Source: Synanceia verrucosa | Lineage: Eukaryota; Chordata; Actinopteri; Perciformes; Synanceiidae | Assembly: GCA_029721515.1 (NCBI GenBank) | Contig: CM056568.1 | Location: forward strand, 1,984,001 to 2,048,000 | Direction: 5' to 3' | Length of the DNA stretch: 64,000 nucleotides | Part shown: in pieces, positions 9,746-20,209 of the stretch | How the letters are laid out: each line of letters begins with the position of its first letter | How positions within the stretch are numbered: the stretch's first letter is position 1 | The notes under the pieces: generated by a model | Told to the model about the DNA's origin: nothing | The model's database searches: none | What the model saw: only the letters and a program-made list of their open reading frames with translations | Program-made: the position numbers and the translations under genes

Positions 9746-10039
9746 GTTGAAACACACTTTGAATTGAAATTTTCAAGAACACTTTTTCAAAATCAAGAAA
9801 GAACTTTTGCACTCAGTTTATTATTTTCTGCAAAAGGCACAGAAAATGCTTCCAGTAAAGCGAGGAGAAAAACAAAGCAGTCTATTATCCATTACATTTG
9901 ATTAATGGAAGTAAAAGAAACCACAAATAGCTCAAATTCAAGATTCAGGAGTCTTTAGTGTTATTATGCATGCATATAAATTTCTCAGCTTAAAGACACA
10001 TGTAAATAAGAAATAAAAATAAAGATATAAATGATAAAT

Positions 10040-10100
10040 ATAAAAATATACATTTTATAAATATACATTTTATAAATATACATTTATAATTAAATATAAA
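10040..10100. repeat. AT-rich short tandem repeat
   Basis: Roughly three copies of a unit like 'aaatatacattttat', embedded in a longer AT-rich stretch running from 10010 to about 10140. Confidence 0.75.
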
Positions 10101-10140
10101 TGTATTTAAACATTAAATATACATTTTAATATACATAAAC

Positions 10141-10800
10141 ACCTGCATTTGCAGAAGTGTCATATTTGCAGACAAAAAATAATAGAATACTTTAGAAATG
10201 TAAACTTGTGTTTGTAGTACAAATTATATATTTGAATAGTTCTGTAAAGATTAGTCAACTGATGGAAATTACTTTAATGTAATCCTGGTCAGCCCACTCC
10301 ACGACAAGCGATCAGTGCTCATCATGTTACACTGCCTTGTCCACAGGGTGCTAGAAACCATGGGATCAACATGTGTTTTACCTCACATCCCTTCCAGCAT
10401 CTAAAAATAATAACAGCGTCCAGCTGCAGAGCTCTGGGACCCGTCTCCATCATCAGGACCCAGAGAGTTTAACACTGTGGTCCCCATTCATATTAAGATT
10501 ATGATATGATTAGTAGTCATAACCATTCAAGGTAGACTTACCTCAAGCTATGACATTGTAAAATTAATGTATTTCCTCCTATAGAAGCCACAAGTGATTT
10601 AAACATAAAATCCACAATGTCATAGAAAGGTACAATATTACCCACAATCCTTTAAGTATAAAAGTGGGAACTGCATGAAGGTACGGGCCTGTATGCCTGC
10701 TCTGTCAGCTCTAACCAGGCCAACATGGTGGCCAGTTTGGAAACTTTTTGTGAAGTCACAAAAGCAGTTCAATGAATAAAAGGCATGATGTCACTAAATC
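10141..10800. other. No recognisable feature
   Basis: Non-repetitive sequence with no credible open frame. Confidence 0.45.
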
Positions 10801-10818
10801 TTTTTTTTTTTTTTTTTT
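10801..10818. repeat. Poly-T tract
   Basis: Eighteen T, followed by further T-rich sequence to about 10857. Confidence 0.95.
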
Positions 10819-10944
10819 CGCATTTTCTATTTTTTTTTAATTTATTTATTTTTTTTGAGCCAAACATTTAAGCCCATGGTCCAGATCCATTACATGTTGT
10901 AGCTGGTTGTGTTGGCTCCATGTTAATTTGTGTTGGCTCTATGT

Positions 10945-10968
10945 TAGATAGATAGATAGATAGATAGA
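10945..10968. repeat. (TAGA)n microsatellite
   Basis: About six tandem TAGA units. Confidence 0.95.
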
Positions 10969-10969
10969 A

Positions 10970-11890
10970 ATTTCTGTCCATGTACAGTATGTATGAGGCT
11001 GTAGTAACTGTTGCATCTTACTGTGAGTATATCTTTTTCAACAAAGCAAGGTATCCTTGAGCAGTGATGGAGGAAGGCTAAAAGAGATGGAGTGTTGGAT
11101 GAAATAGAAGTAGACAGCTCAGACGAAAGCTGGGAGCACACACATCTCCTCAGGGACGTAATCAGTCCTTCTCCAATTTGGCGCACGCCGCTTATCACAC
11201 TACCGGGAGCCATGACCCACCGACTTTTACGGTGTGGTCGACTGGCAAATGGAGAGATAGCCTCCGTCTGCCTGCCAATGTCTTTTAATGAGCACTCCGA
11301 TAAACAGTGAGGAGGAGGACCGGAGCTGCGCCCTTATAATTACTTCTCCAATGATCACCCTATTTCACCCTGTATAGCAGATCAATATTACAAGACATGG
11401 CCTTGATGACTTACAAAGTCACTTAATCTCACTTGATACTGCCTTCACTGAAGGAGAATGGGAGGAAAGCCTGAAGGGGGGAGGGGTAAACTGTTAGTTG
11501 AGTGCAGTGAGGCAAGAACACACAAAGGTTTTTTTTTCAAATTTATTCTTTTGTAATCAAACATTGAATGTTATCCCTTCTAACACTATTTCGGTGGTAA
11601 CAACATTTTCATTCGCTTATATTTCAACTTACTTGTTTTTAATCTGCCATCATGAAATTCAACACCTACTTCTTTGGTTTTACTGGTGGATTGTTAAAGG
11701 TGCATGTTGCCACCGACTGGATATGATCATTACTTAATAAAGTATACTGAATATTCAGAGCTGTGTTTGTCTCATCTCTAACAGTCATATTCACTCATGT
11801 TCATTCGTATCAGTGGGCTAAAATTGTTTCAGAAAATGAAAACACTACTACTACTAATAATAGGCCTACTATATTAGGCTAGTGTTGTTC
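10970..11890. other. No recognisable feature
   Basis: Unclassified. The part 11140-11330 is less AT-rich than its surroundings and free of recognisable repeats, so it may be selected non-coding DNA. That is a guess from composition only. Confidence 0.35.
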
Positions 11891-11901
11891 ATAAGTTGTA
11901 C

Positions 11902-12363
11902 TATCCCATATGGAAAAGAAACAGAAAAAAAACTTCAAAAATCTACTGAATTTCATGAATAGTGTATGATGTACTCTCGAAGTGGTCACTTTTGCATTCT
12001 TTTCATACAAGATAATAAAAGGAAGTATAAGGATATTGTATGCATCACTCACTGTTTTATGCTTTACATACAAGTTTCATACAAAGGAAATCTGCTTTGT
12101 ATGAAACTTGTATGTAAAGCATACAACTTTGAATCTGGATATAAGATCCTTATTCAACTGAAATAAAATGAAACTTGTATGATTTGTGTATTTATCAGAA
12201 TAGTATACGACAGTAATGATACATACAATATCCTTATACTTCTTTTTATTATCTTGTATGAAAAGAATGCAGAAGTGGCCACTTTCAAGAGTAAATCATA
12301 CACTATTCATGAATTTCAGTACAGTTTTTAATACATTTTTCTGTTTCTTTTCCATACGGGATA
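11902..12363. mobile_element. Intact foldback MITE flanked by TA
   Basis: Left end TA-'tcccatatggaaaagaaaca' is mirrored by right end 'tgtttcttttccatacggga'-TA, consistent with a Tc1/mariner-type TA target. The outer arms pair over about 140 bp, including 'aagtataaggatattgtatg' against 'catacaatatccttatactt'. A second, perfect inner inverted repeat has arms 12058-12086 and 12095-12123 (29 bp each, 8-bp spacer). No coding sequence. A degenerate relative is at 6657-7013. Confidence 0.9.
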
Positions 12364-12439
12364 CCACCTACATACACACTGTTTATGCTACATGCATTTA
12401 CTGCATATCACATTTCTGGTTAGATGCTAAACTGCATTT

Positions 12440-12500
12440 TGTTGCTCTGTAACTGTGTGTGTATAATGACAATAAAGATGAACCTAGTCTAATCTAATAA
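12440..12500 (+). mobile_element. LINE/SINE 3'-tail fragment
   Basis: 'gtataatgacaataaaga' followed by 'tctaatctaat', the signature of a short 3' tail with a simple-repeat end. A second one is at 12660-12790. Confidence 0.5.
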
Positions 12501-12659
12501 TTAATAACCCTACGAGACTCCCCTGGACCTGTTACTTTCAGGAAGATAGCAGGTCAGCAGTCACATGATGCGCTGTACATCATCTGAAAGCTGGGAACTT
12601 GTAGGCATAAATTAAAAATAAACAGATGAATGAAAGTATAATGATATGATGACCATTTA

Positions 12660-12790
12660 TTTTATCTAGTCTCTCATAAATTGTTGCAGCAATTTTTGGG
12701 TTGATGTTAAACATATGTGGTAATAAATTTCTGCATTGTCTTACTTTGACATGTGTAATGACAATAAAACAGAATCTAATCTAATCTAAA
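12660..12790 (+). mobile_element. LINE/SINE 3'-tail fragment
   Basis: 'tgtgtaatgacaataaaaca' then three 'tctaa' units. Same type of tail as at 12440 and 26150. Confidence 0.5.
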
Positions 12791-12852
12791 AATATCTATC
12801 TTTTTTTTTTAACCAATCATGATGAATAGGGGTGTGACGACACACTCAGCTC

Positions 12853-12875
12853 ATGAGATGAGATGAGATGAGATG
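12853..12875. repeat. (GAGAT)n microsatellite
   Basis: About four to five tandem 'gagat' units. Confidence 0.93.
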
Positions 12876-12879
12876 TACA

Positions 12880-13300
12880 GTACGATATTGTGGTCACAAG
12901 AACAAGACAAGACAATATTTTCACATTACTTTTAAGAAAATATAAATATACCTCTTAAATAATTCATAAAAATGTATCAGCAGCATGAGGTGAGAGTGTC
13001 TGAGTTAATGTGGTGATGCTGCAGCATATATAAGGGGAGCACTTTTCATTTTTCCCTCAGGTGTTGCACTTTGTAGACGGTCCCTGAGCCTACTCTCCTC
13101 AATGGCTGGTACTCATTAGCAGCAGTGTTTTCCGTGAGCACCAGAGATGCATCGTTTTGGTAAAAATACAGTTGTAGCTCATCATGTGCCTCACCAACAT
13201 TACAGAAATGCATCGTTTGCATCTCTAGCTCATACTGGATTTGACATACTGTTCCAGGAAGTTGGAATCTGCAAATATCTTTCTAACTTTAACCAAAGTG
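12880..13300. other. No recognisable feature
   Basis: Unclassified sequence without credible frames or repeats. Confidence 0.4.
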
Positions 13301-13301
13301 C

Positions 13302-13360
13302 CTGACAAGACAAAGGAGAAGGAAAGCAGTTGCTGCTTTCCTTCTCCTTTGTCTTGTCAG
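13302..13360. repeat. Perfect 28-bp inverted repeat, 3-bp loop
   Basis: Arm 13302-13329 (starts 'ctgacaagacaaaggagaag') is the exact reverse complement of 13333-13360, separated by 'ttg'. The arms have no similarity to terminal repeats seen elsewhere in the window and are purine/pyrimidine-biased. A template-switch inverted duplication is the simplest origin. Confidence 0.97.
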
Positions 13361-13369
13361 TTTCTGGCA

Positions 13370-14076
13370 GACTAGATGTAGCAAAGGCTCATTACTGCCA
13401 CCCACAGGTCACAAATAGAAGCTTAGATCGCTCAAAGTCTGATTTCTTTCTGCCCTGTAAACGAGAGACATCTTTTCACATTAATCATGATTTAAACTCG
13501 TCAGATCTCCGTCCAAATCCCTCCCAAAAAAAAAAAACACATTATGACCTTGGGAAGAGTGACAGAAAAAAACCTTTGATAGTTTCTACATGAACGAGGG
13601 TTTTTAGCGATTCTGTCCTGGGAACTTCTCAGAAATACAGAGAACACCTCCAAACAAGTCCAGCTTAATGGAGAGAAGCTCCTCTCAGCAGTGATCCCAG
13701 GCACAGTAATTAGACAGCAATGTTTCACTGAACAATAGCAGTAGTGTTACACGAGGCCTAACATACTGTATACCCGCTACACATGGCTATTCATTAATGT
13801 AGTGTATTTTTTTCATACTCCAATTCGTTGTCACTATGACCCCTATTCTCTGTCCATGCATGCATGATGAGCGGTGCATTCACCCAGCATCCATTCACAT
13901 CAGCGTTAGCCATTGTTTCTGCTCAAGCAGAAAGCGCTTGTCTAGCAAGCACTAATTACATCCTTGATTAGGAGGAGAAGCAATGAAAGAAATAGAGTGC
14001 TCAGTAAGAGATAGGAGAGGTAACCCCAAGCTCCTGTCTCTTTGTTCAGAGGGACGAAGACACTCAGTGGTGACTC

Positions 14077-14079
<3 letters not shown>
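13370..14079. other. No recognisable feature
   Basis: No repeat or gene recognised. Small frames at 13330-13593 and 13501-13728 overlap on opposite strands and carry no motif. Confidence 0.4.

Positions 14080-14111
<32 letters not shown>
14080..14111. repeat. (GT)n microsatellite
   Basis: About sixteen uninterrupted GT dinucleotides. Confidence 0.98.
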
Positions 14112-14112
<1 letters not shown>

Positions 14113-14119
14113 CTATCTA

Positions 14120-14700
14120 TGAACACACTACTACACTGTGCTGCTTTGTTTGTTTGTGTTTGGCAGTTTGTTCTGCAAAGCCAGAACACACTGAAACACT
14201 AAAAGACAGCGCCACTTAAACTGTGTATAATAAAACCTCGCCAGAACCTACAGTATTACACAAACTAGCTGATGTTGCTCTCCCTTTGTTTTTGTTGATG
14301 CACTAGCTTTTTTTGTACAGTTCATATTTTTTATTGTACCTGTTGTATTTTTCACATCGCTGCCTTTATCTATTTCTACCTTTTTAGCTGTTTTTCACTA
14401 CATTCATTGCTTGGTGTCGATTGTGGATAGCAAGGAAAGGAAGTCTTTAAGCATTGTACAGGGGTATTATTGAATTATTTGAACAACTTCAAGAACATTT
14501 TTCATTCCCATCTAAAGATTTGTTCATGTACTTCCAAGACACTGTATGTGATATATGAGTCCTAAAGGGACAGTTGGTCAGCAAAAGTCCCAATTACATA
14601 GAATATTTTTATTAGTATAGCAGAGAAAAGTTTTCCAACCAAAAGACATCTTTCCAATATCCAACACATATATATGTTGGATATCAACGCAATGTTTCAC
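14120..14700. other. No clear feature
   Basis: Unclassified. A near-palindrome around 14656-14684 ('atatccaacacatat' against 'tatgttggatat') is the only structure. Confidence 0.4.
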
Positions 14701-14704
14701 ATTT

Positions 14705-14813
14705 GTTCGTAAAGGACAGAGGGTGTCACATCCTGTACAGATTGTAAAGTCCTCTGAGGATAATTTGTAATTTGTGATTTTGGGCTGTACAAATAAAATT
14801 GACTTGACTTGAT
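14705..14813 (+). mobile_element. Non-LTR retroelement 3' tail
   Basis: Ordered phrases 'gtaaaggacagagggtgtc', 'gtacagattgtaaagtcctc', 'taatttgtaatttgtgatt' and 'caaataaaattgacttgact' match the 3' end of a very common fish retroelement. Upstream sequence is absent, as expected for 5' truncation. Confidence 0.75.
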
Positions 14814-14951
14814 ATCATATGCAGTCGCTCAGCTGCCCCCAGTTCCCTGGTTGAGATACATAATTTCCCCATGATGATGAATGAATAGAGGACATAATAT
14901 GAAGCTCGGAAGGGACACATCAATTATTAAAGAGTTCATTCATTGCTTAAG

Positions 14952-14980
14952 CACGCACACACACACACACACACACACAC
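14952..14980. repeat. (CA)n microsatellite
   Basis: About fourteen CA units, beginning 'gcacgcacac'. Confidence 0.97.
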
Positions 14981-15014
14981 TATATAAGCACATAAGAACA
15001 TGTGCTTATATATC

Positions 15015-15310
15015 ATTTTATATTAATTTCCACTCTTTTGCAGATGACACCCAGCTCTACTTCCCTTTCCCTCTACCTCTCTGAAATTAAATCCTGGTTC
15101 ACTGCAAACGTCCGGCTGAAGCTTAAAGCTCTGGAACTCACTTCCACCAGACACCCCTAATATTGACTCTGTACCCCTGTTCAAATCCAGGCTCATAATC
15201 TGTTTAAGACTGCCTATTCCCTTTGATTCTATTGTACCATTTTTATGCTGTCTATAATTTTTATCTGTTTGTATATTTCTTGTTGCTATACTTTATCCCT
15301 GGAAATTATT
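15015..15310 (+). pseudogene. L2-type LINE fragment with internal deletion
   Basis: The plus strand encodes H-S-F-A-D-D-T-Q-L-Y at 15031-15060, containing the (F/Y)ADD catalytic box of a reverse transcriptase as in L2-group LINEs. It continues through S-E-I-K-S-W-F-T-A-N, then jumps to a C-terminal sequence around 15130-15200 with W/L-x-S-L-P-P and P-L-F-K-S-R-L. The thumb and linker expected between these parts are missing, so the copy is dead. An AT-rich 3' region follows. Confidence 0.75.
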
Positions 15311-15319
15311 TTTATTATT

Positions 15320-15860
15320 ATTGTTATTATGTGAAGCTCAATGGCTTCCTCTGGAGAGGTGGCTGGATGAACGTCTTCCTGGACACATAACATGTCTTCC
15401 TGAGGTGAACACCATCCTGTAGTTCTCTCTGAATTGAAAGACAAAGAGTGAGAAAGTGAGAAAAGAAGTTCACATATTTCACACCAACTGCAGGCAAAAT
15501 AAATGCTTAAGGTCTTTGTATTGATAGTATAGAGTGGGGAAGTACTTTCACACTGTGAAATACTGCATGAAAATACAACATTTATGGTACAATTTAGAAA
15601 GATATCCCAATACAGACTCAACTATGTCTACTGTTTGCATTGTAGAACTCAAATAGTATTAAGATTAACTGGAGGAATTATGGAATTTGATTCATAATAA
15701 TTCAGAGTCGGAGTCTTTAACTTCTGAACGCTATCTTAATCATGAGTAATACAATTTACCAATTGCATGATTTATAATTTCACACTTTTGATAGTAACTT
15801 TAACATGTTGATGATGAAACACACAGATGATAAAGATGGATATACATTAATGGTGCACTT
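15320..15860. other. No recognisable feature
   Basis: Unclassified AT-rich sequence. Confidence 0.4.
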
Positions 15861-15872
15861 TTGGGATAAAAG

Positions 15873-16640
15873 TCAAACCAGGCAAGCAAATGTGGTTATG
15901 TGCATATTAGGGCTTGGTTCTGGGAGGTTGGAGGGTGTTTGTGGTTGCAGAACAAGAGGGTACGTGAGGAGGTCTGGGGGGGTGAGGAGTTCCTGGAGGT
16001 GGGAGGGGGAGACATGTCCATGAATGCACTGCAGCCAGTGAAGGGATTTCAGGATGGGGGTGATGTGGTCGTGTTTGCACACCCTCATCAGGATCCTAGC
16101 AGTGCTGTTGTTAATCTACTGAAGGCTCTGGATGCTCCTGCCAGAGATCACGATGAGGAGTGCATTACAGTAGTCCAGCCTGGAGGAGACAAAAGCGTGG
16201 ACGAGCTTCTTTGCATCTACCAGGGTGAGTGTTGGATGGAGTTTGTTCCTGAGGTGGTAGAATGATGTCTTACAGAGGTGTTTGATGTGGGTGTCAAAGG
16301 TGAGTTAAGGGTCATTTTGGTTGGTAAAAGATGTGGACAGGGAGATGATTTGTCCATAAAAGGTGATGCTGGTGATGATGGAAGAGTGGAGCTGATGAGC
16401 TGTGCCAATGAGGATGGCTTCCACTTTAGAAACTGAACTTCATCCATGTCTCTATCTCCTCCAGGCAGGTGGTCAGTGTGGATGTTGCAGGGGAGCAGAT
16501 GAAGTGGGGGTTGTTCTGAGGCAGAGACAAGATCTCCTGAAAGAGCCCGTGAAGAAGTGGAGGCTTGTAAACAAGAACACCAAAAGGGAGGACCTTATCC
16601 TTGATGTAGAAGTGCATGCAGCTTGTATTGTCTCATAATG
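15873..16640 (-). pseudogene. L2-type LINE reverse transcriptase, C-terminal fragment
   Basis: On the minus strand from 16640 downward the frames give C-L-E-E-I-E-T-W-M, then S-F-Y-H-L-R-N/K-L-H, D-A-K-K-L-V-H-A-F, S-R-L-D-Y-C-N-A-L-L (about 16165-16195) and, from 16088, H-D-H-I-T-P-I-L-K-S-L-H-W-L. This order is diagnostic for the region after the ADD box in L2-group LINEs. In-frame stops and frame changes break it into pieces. The 5' half (endonuclease and ADD box) and the 3' UTR are not present, and orientation is opposite to the fragment at 15015. Confidence 0.85.
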
Positions 16641-16649
16641 ACAGAGAGC

Positions 16650-17080
16650 TTCTTATTGTCACAGAGCACAGCAGATTAAGCTTTAGAGCTGCATCTCCTG
16701 AGAGTATACACACTACCACAAGAGCTCTGGAGCATTAAGGCAGGGTTACATTATTTTAACTGATGCCTTGATTTGTTTTTGAAGATTAAGTGATCACAAT
16801 CATATTTTATTTTTAATCCCTGGTCTGTGCAGAGAAAAAAAAAAACTGTGTAACATGCTGGCCTTAAAGTGATAGTTCAGAATTTTGGACATAGGGCCTC
16901 ATTTATAATGCCAGACTATCAATGATGTAAATGTTTGTGTTGACAGAATAATTTTAGACTAAAAAAATAAAAATAACCTTGCATTTTGAAGGCAGCAGCA
17001 GCGTAATATACTTCCTGGTAGTAATCTCGAAAGCAGCGGACTGACATCACCTAACAGCTAGGTTACCGGATCGGAGTCTT
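16650..17080. other. No clear feature
   Basis: Unclassified; contains 'aaagtgatagttcagaatttt' type sequence around 16865 but no defined repeat boundaries. Confidence 0.35.
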
Positions 17081-17089
17081 TATTTACAC

Positions 17090-17680
17090 TATCAAACAAA
17101 AGATTACTTATATAACAGGGAGAAAAGACACTTTATAGACTAAACTAGAAATGGCTATGACTATGAAACACTAACAACTCAAAATCTCTTCACAAGGAAG
17201 GGGCTACTTAATTAACTGACAACAAAAACTGCTCTCACTCTGAGGCTACAAAATACAAGAATAAAAAACATTCCAAAGAGGAAAACAGAAAAAAAATAAA
17301 CTAAGGAAACAAACCAAAAGTGCCTACAAAAGATGAGGAAAAAAACTAAGGTGGCAAAAACTCACCACACTGACAAAACACGTAGCAAACAAATAAAGTG
17401 ACAAAACAATACAGCTCAACACAGAAAAAACAGACTGACACTTCTCTTGACTAAGAACATGGACACATGGAACAAGACGAACTGGCACAGGACAAGGGAA
17501 AACACTGACTACTTATGAATGAGAAAATGTAAGCTGGAAACAATCAGGGGTGGGGCAGACACCAGACATGGGAAACAGGAGGGCAGGAAGTGAGGTGGCT
17601 GAAATAAGAGGGAAACAATTACTACAAAATAAAACAGGAAATGACAGGACAACATGAATGAACTTAAATAACTAGGTGAC
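17090..17680 (-). mobile_element. A-rich interspersed repeat
   Basis: Strongly A-biased plus strand with few T, as in a reversed T-rich retroelement UTR. Read on the minus strand the end 17660-17480 contains 'cacttcctgccctcctg', 'tgattgtttcc' and 'tgtcctgtgccagttcgtc'. Similar phrases occur in plus orientation at 43075-43275, and a 29-bp block at about 17465-17493 is repeated exactly at 22850-22878. Element class unknown, possibly an LTR. Confidence 0.55.
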
Positions 17681-17929
17681 TCATTTTCAAACAATGTAAG
17701 AGATGTCAAGGTAAGTGATATCTTGTTCTGATGTGAAACACATTTTTCTCCATCAGTTGAACAACAACACCAACTAAGCATCATGGTAGCTGTGTAAATG
17801 GTTTCTGCACACATAATAAAAGGTTATTAAAGATGAATAAATCCAATCACTTTGAGAACAGCCTCCACTTTAAAGGTCGTACCAATTCCTAAAATACATC
17901 TCATGGTGCAGCAACAATACTCAGATATA

Positions 17930-18103
17930 GTGTGGTGATTACACCAGCAGCAGCAGCCTGAACTTTTGACACAAGGGAGGATGAATCCATGCTTTCATGA
18001 TGTTGAATGTTCACTAGAAATGGAGACTCATCAGACTAAGGCAACACCTTTCTAGTCTTGTGTTGTCCAGTTCTGGTGAGTCTGTGTGTGAATTGTACCC
18101 TCA
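17930..18103 (+). mobile_element. Dispersed repeat, copy 1, left part
   Basis: The phrases 'ccagcagcagcagcctgaac', 'gatgaatccatgctttcatg', 'gaaatggagactcatcagac' and 'gttgtccagttctggtgagt' parallel 43965-44150 in order and orientation. The copy is interrupted at 18104 by a 420-bp element and resumes at 18524. Confidence 0.85.
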
Positions 18104-18523
18104 GGCCATGTTTACAAGACAATGTTGTCACCAGAAATGGAAAGGTCTTTCCTTTATATTTTCAGAAGTGCTCTGCGTTTTCACAGAGATTTCATAGAGA
18201 CTTACATGGATCTGCATAACTGACTAAAAACGCTAGAGTGGTCATGCCAGGCAAGTAGTTGGTGATTGTTGGTAAGTTTGTTGTGGAACAGCAGTGTTAT
18301 AAGTGCTGCACATGCACCTCACATCATCGTTTTGACTGTTAACAGCGATTCCTGTTTACACAGAGACGGAAATGATAACTTGATCAAACGATTCACTCTG
18401 GACCCCATGTTCAACAGTTTTCATTTTCTGGCACTCCGGACACTATTATCGTGTAAAAGCAAGGTACAAACGCAACAAAACCTTTCCGTTTACGGCCGTT
18501 TTCATTGTTGTGTAAACAGGGCC
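18104..18523. mobile_element. 420-bp MITE with 3-bp TSD and a paralogous empty site
   Basis: The termini are inverted: left 'ggccatgtttacaagacaat' and right 'attgttgtgtaaacagggcc'. The flanks 18101-18103 and 18524-18526 are both TCA. The related repeat copy at 43965-44512 reads straight through this point with one TCA at 44148-44150, showing the pre-insertion state. A 3-bp duplication suggests the PIF/Harbinger group, although the usual target there is TWA. No transposase frame. The open frame at 18266-18541 crosses the right terminus and is not a gene. Confidence 0.93.
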
Positions 18524-18700
18524 TCAGTTTGCTGTTCTTAGCTGACAGAAGTGGCTCCAGGTGTGCTCTTCTGCTGCTCTAGTCCATCTTCTTCAAGGCT
18601 CCAGTGTTGCGTTCACAGATGATATTCTGCATCCCTTGGTTGGGAACAGTGGTTATTTGAGTTCCTAAGTTCCATCATGTCCATCAGCAGTGTGTCCTCT
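18524..18700 (+). mobile_element. Dispersed repeat, copy 1, right part
   Basis: Continues with 'tttgctgttcttagctgaca', 'gtgctcttctgctgctcta' and 'gatattctgcatcccttgg', matching 44151-44280. Confidence 0.85.
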
Positions 18701-18941
18701 CAGCTGCACACATGCACAATTGCACACTGCTCCTGCATTCTCATTGCAGAGCAAACCTACGTAGAATATAAACATTTAACATTTTAATTCACGATTCACA
18801 TTTCAAGTTTCACAGAGAAGCAAGGTGGAGATGCCGGTTTTTACTTACCTGGCACTGCACTTTTGGTCATAATATAAGACCATATTTATGTCATGCTGAA
18901 GGAAAAGGAATCCTCATTGCCAAAAAAGAGGAAAAGGGCCA

Positions 18942-19150
18942 TAAAATGACTGGAGTTCCAGGCAAGGGGTGGGGAATCTGCGGTGAGAGTGGTTGCCCGG
19001 GAGTGCCCCATGCACGGCCATGGCCGGCTGGGACCCGCCGCGGGTCCTCCGGACCAGTGGAGGGCTGTGAAGGTTCGGGGTAAAATGACTGGAGCTCCAG
19101 GCTGGGAGCTGGGGATCCGCAGTAGTGGGCACCTGGGAGTCGACCCATTC
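18942..19150. repeat. GC-rich patch with diverged tandem duplication
   Basis: Two units start 'taaaatgactggag' at 18942 and 19081 (period 139 bp). Both continue with 'ttccaggc' or 'ctccaggc', a GGGG-rich middle, and 'gtgg..gcccgggagt' or a similar phrase; the second unit is partial. The interval is much richer in G+C and CpG than its surroundings (for example 'gggacccgccgcgggtcctc'). Overlapping minus-strand frames show a repeated L-E-L/S-Q/S-F-Y motif reflecting the duplication. I do not recognise the sequence. Confidence 0.75.
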
Positions 19151-19439
19151 CGCTTACCGTAGTTCCAACCATGTTGCAATGCACAGTTTGAAACACGTGG
19201 TGCTGGACAGCGAATGCAAAATCAAATTTAACCGCTAGTGTACGCAGTGGACACAGTGTACATTTAAATACTGTTACTAGATTATGAGTAGTGGAAATGC
19301 TAATAAAACACTGTCTAATTTTATAATTTATAGACAAGGTGTTACAGGAAGTGACACTGTAGCACATGCTGGTGCTACAGTACACCTCACTGTGCAAAAT
19401 GTGAATGTTTTAATGTGAACAACATTACATCACACCTAG

Positions 19440-19570
19440 GGCTGGGTACCAAACTTTGATACTTTTTTTTTAGCACCGCCTGAAAAGGTCCCATCCTATC
19501 AGGTATCAAAAAAATTAATGTTTCGGTGTCAAAATTTGACACCGAAACATAAATTTTTTTGATCCCGTAA
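19440..19570. mobile_element. End of a foldback/hAT-like element with long palindrome
   Basis: 'agggctgggtaccaaacttt' followed by 'tagcaccgcctgaaaa' resembles the terminus of a common fish element ending 'gatacccagccct'; related ends are at 31345-31432 and 60910-60945. At 19505-19563 lies a near-perfect palindrome with 29-bp arms, one mismatch and a single-base centre at 19534. Confidence 0.7.
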
Positions 19571-19839
19571 TGTTGTATCTCCAACTCGCAAAATCAGATT
19601 AATTTCACCAACCAGACATAGAATTCATGCTATCTGCTACTGATGTGAACAGTAGCTACATGTTTTGTTGTACGTCTGTAAGGCTAGAAGAGCTGGGAGC
19701 ACTAAACTTTGAGGTTAAGATGATCTAAGCTCCAAGTTCTGACTTCCAGTGAACACACCATAAGACAAACTCTCACTCCCCAGGGTCCTAAAGAGGAACT
19801 GGTAGCAACCTGTGACTGTTGATCATCATCAGAATCAAA

Positions 19840-20208
19840 ATTATTAGAATTCTGAATTATTTGAATTATTTGCACTGCTATTTTTTTTTTTTATCTCTAC
19901 AGGTCATGTCACCATAACAAATAGTAAAAATATATTCTAGTCATCTAAACATTGTGTTTAATTAATATTTTCATTGCAATCACAGATATATTTTTCCTGC
20001 TTTGTTATTTAATACATATTGTAAATATTTATTCTATCAATATTATTACTTATTTTGTCATATTCTATTAATATTATTATTTATCCTGTTCTTGCTGCTG
20101 TATATTGTTTTTTCCATTACCTGAATTTGTCTATGCTGCTGTGGCAAGTGAATAAATAAAAAACTATTCTATAAATAAAAAAAAACTATTCTATTCTATT
20201 CTATCAGA
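19840..20208 (+). mobile_element. LINE-like 3' region with ATTCT tail
   Basis: T-rich sequence with 'tgctgctgtatattgttttt' and 'atgctgctgtggcaagtgaa', ending in 'aataaataaaaaactattct' and three to four 'attct' units. A sister sequence is at 36870-37010. Confidence 0.55.
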
Positions 20209-20209
20209 C

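Noticed and set aside
10801..10860. Poly-T as an RNA polymerase III terminator or retro-pseudogene tail
   Set aside because: No polymerase III promoter upstream and no gene-like sequence in the antisense direction.
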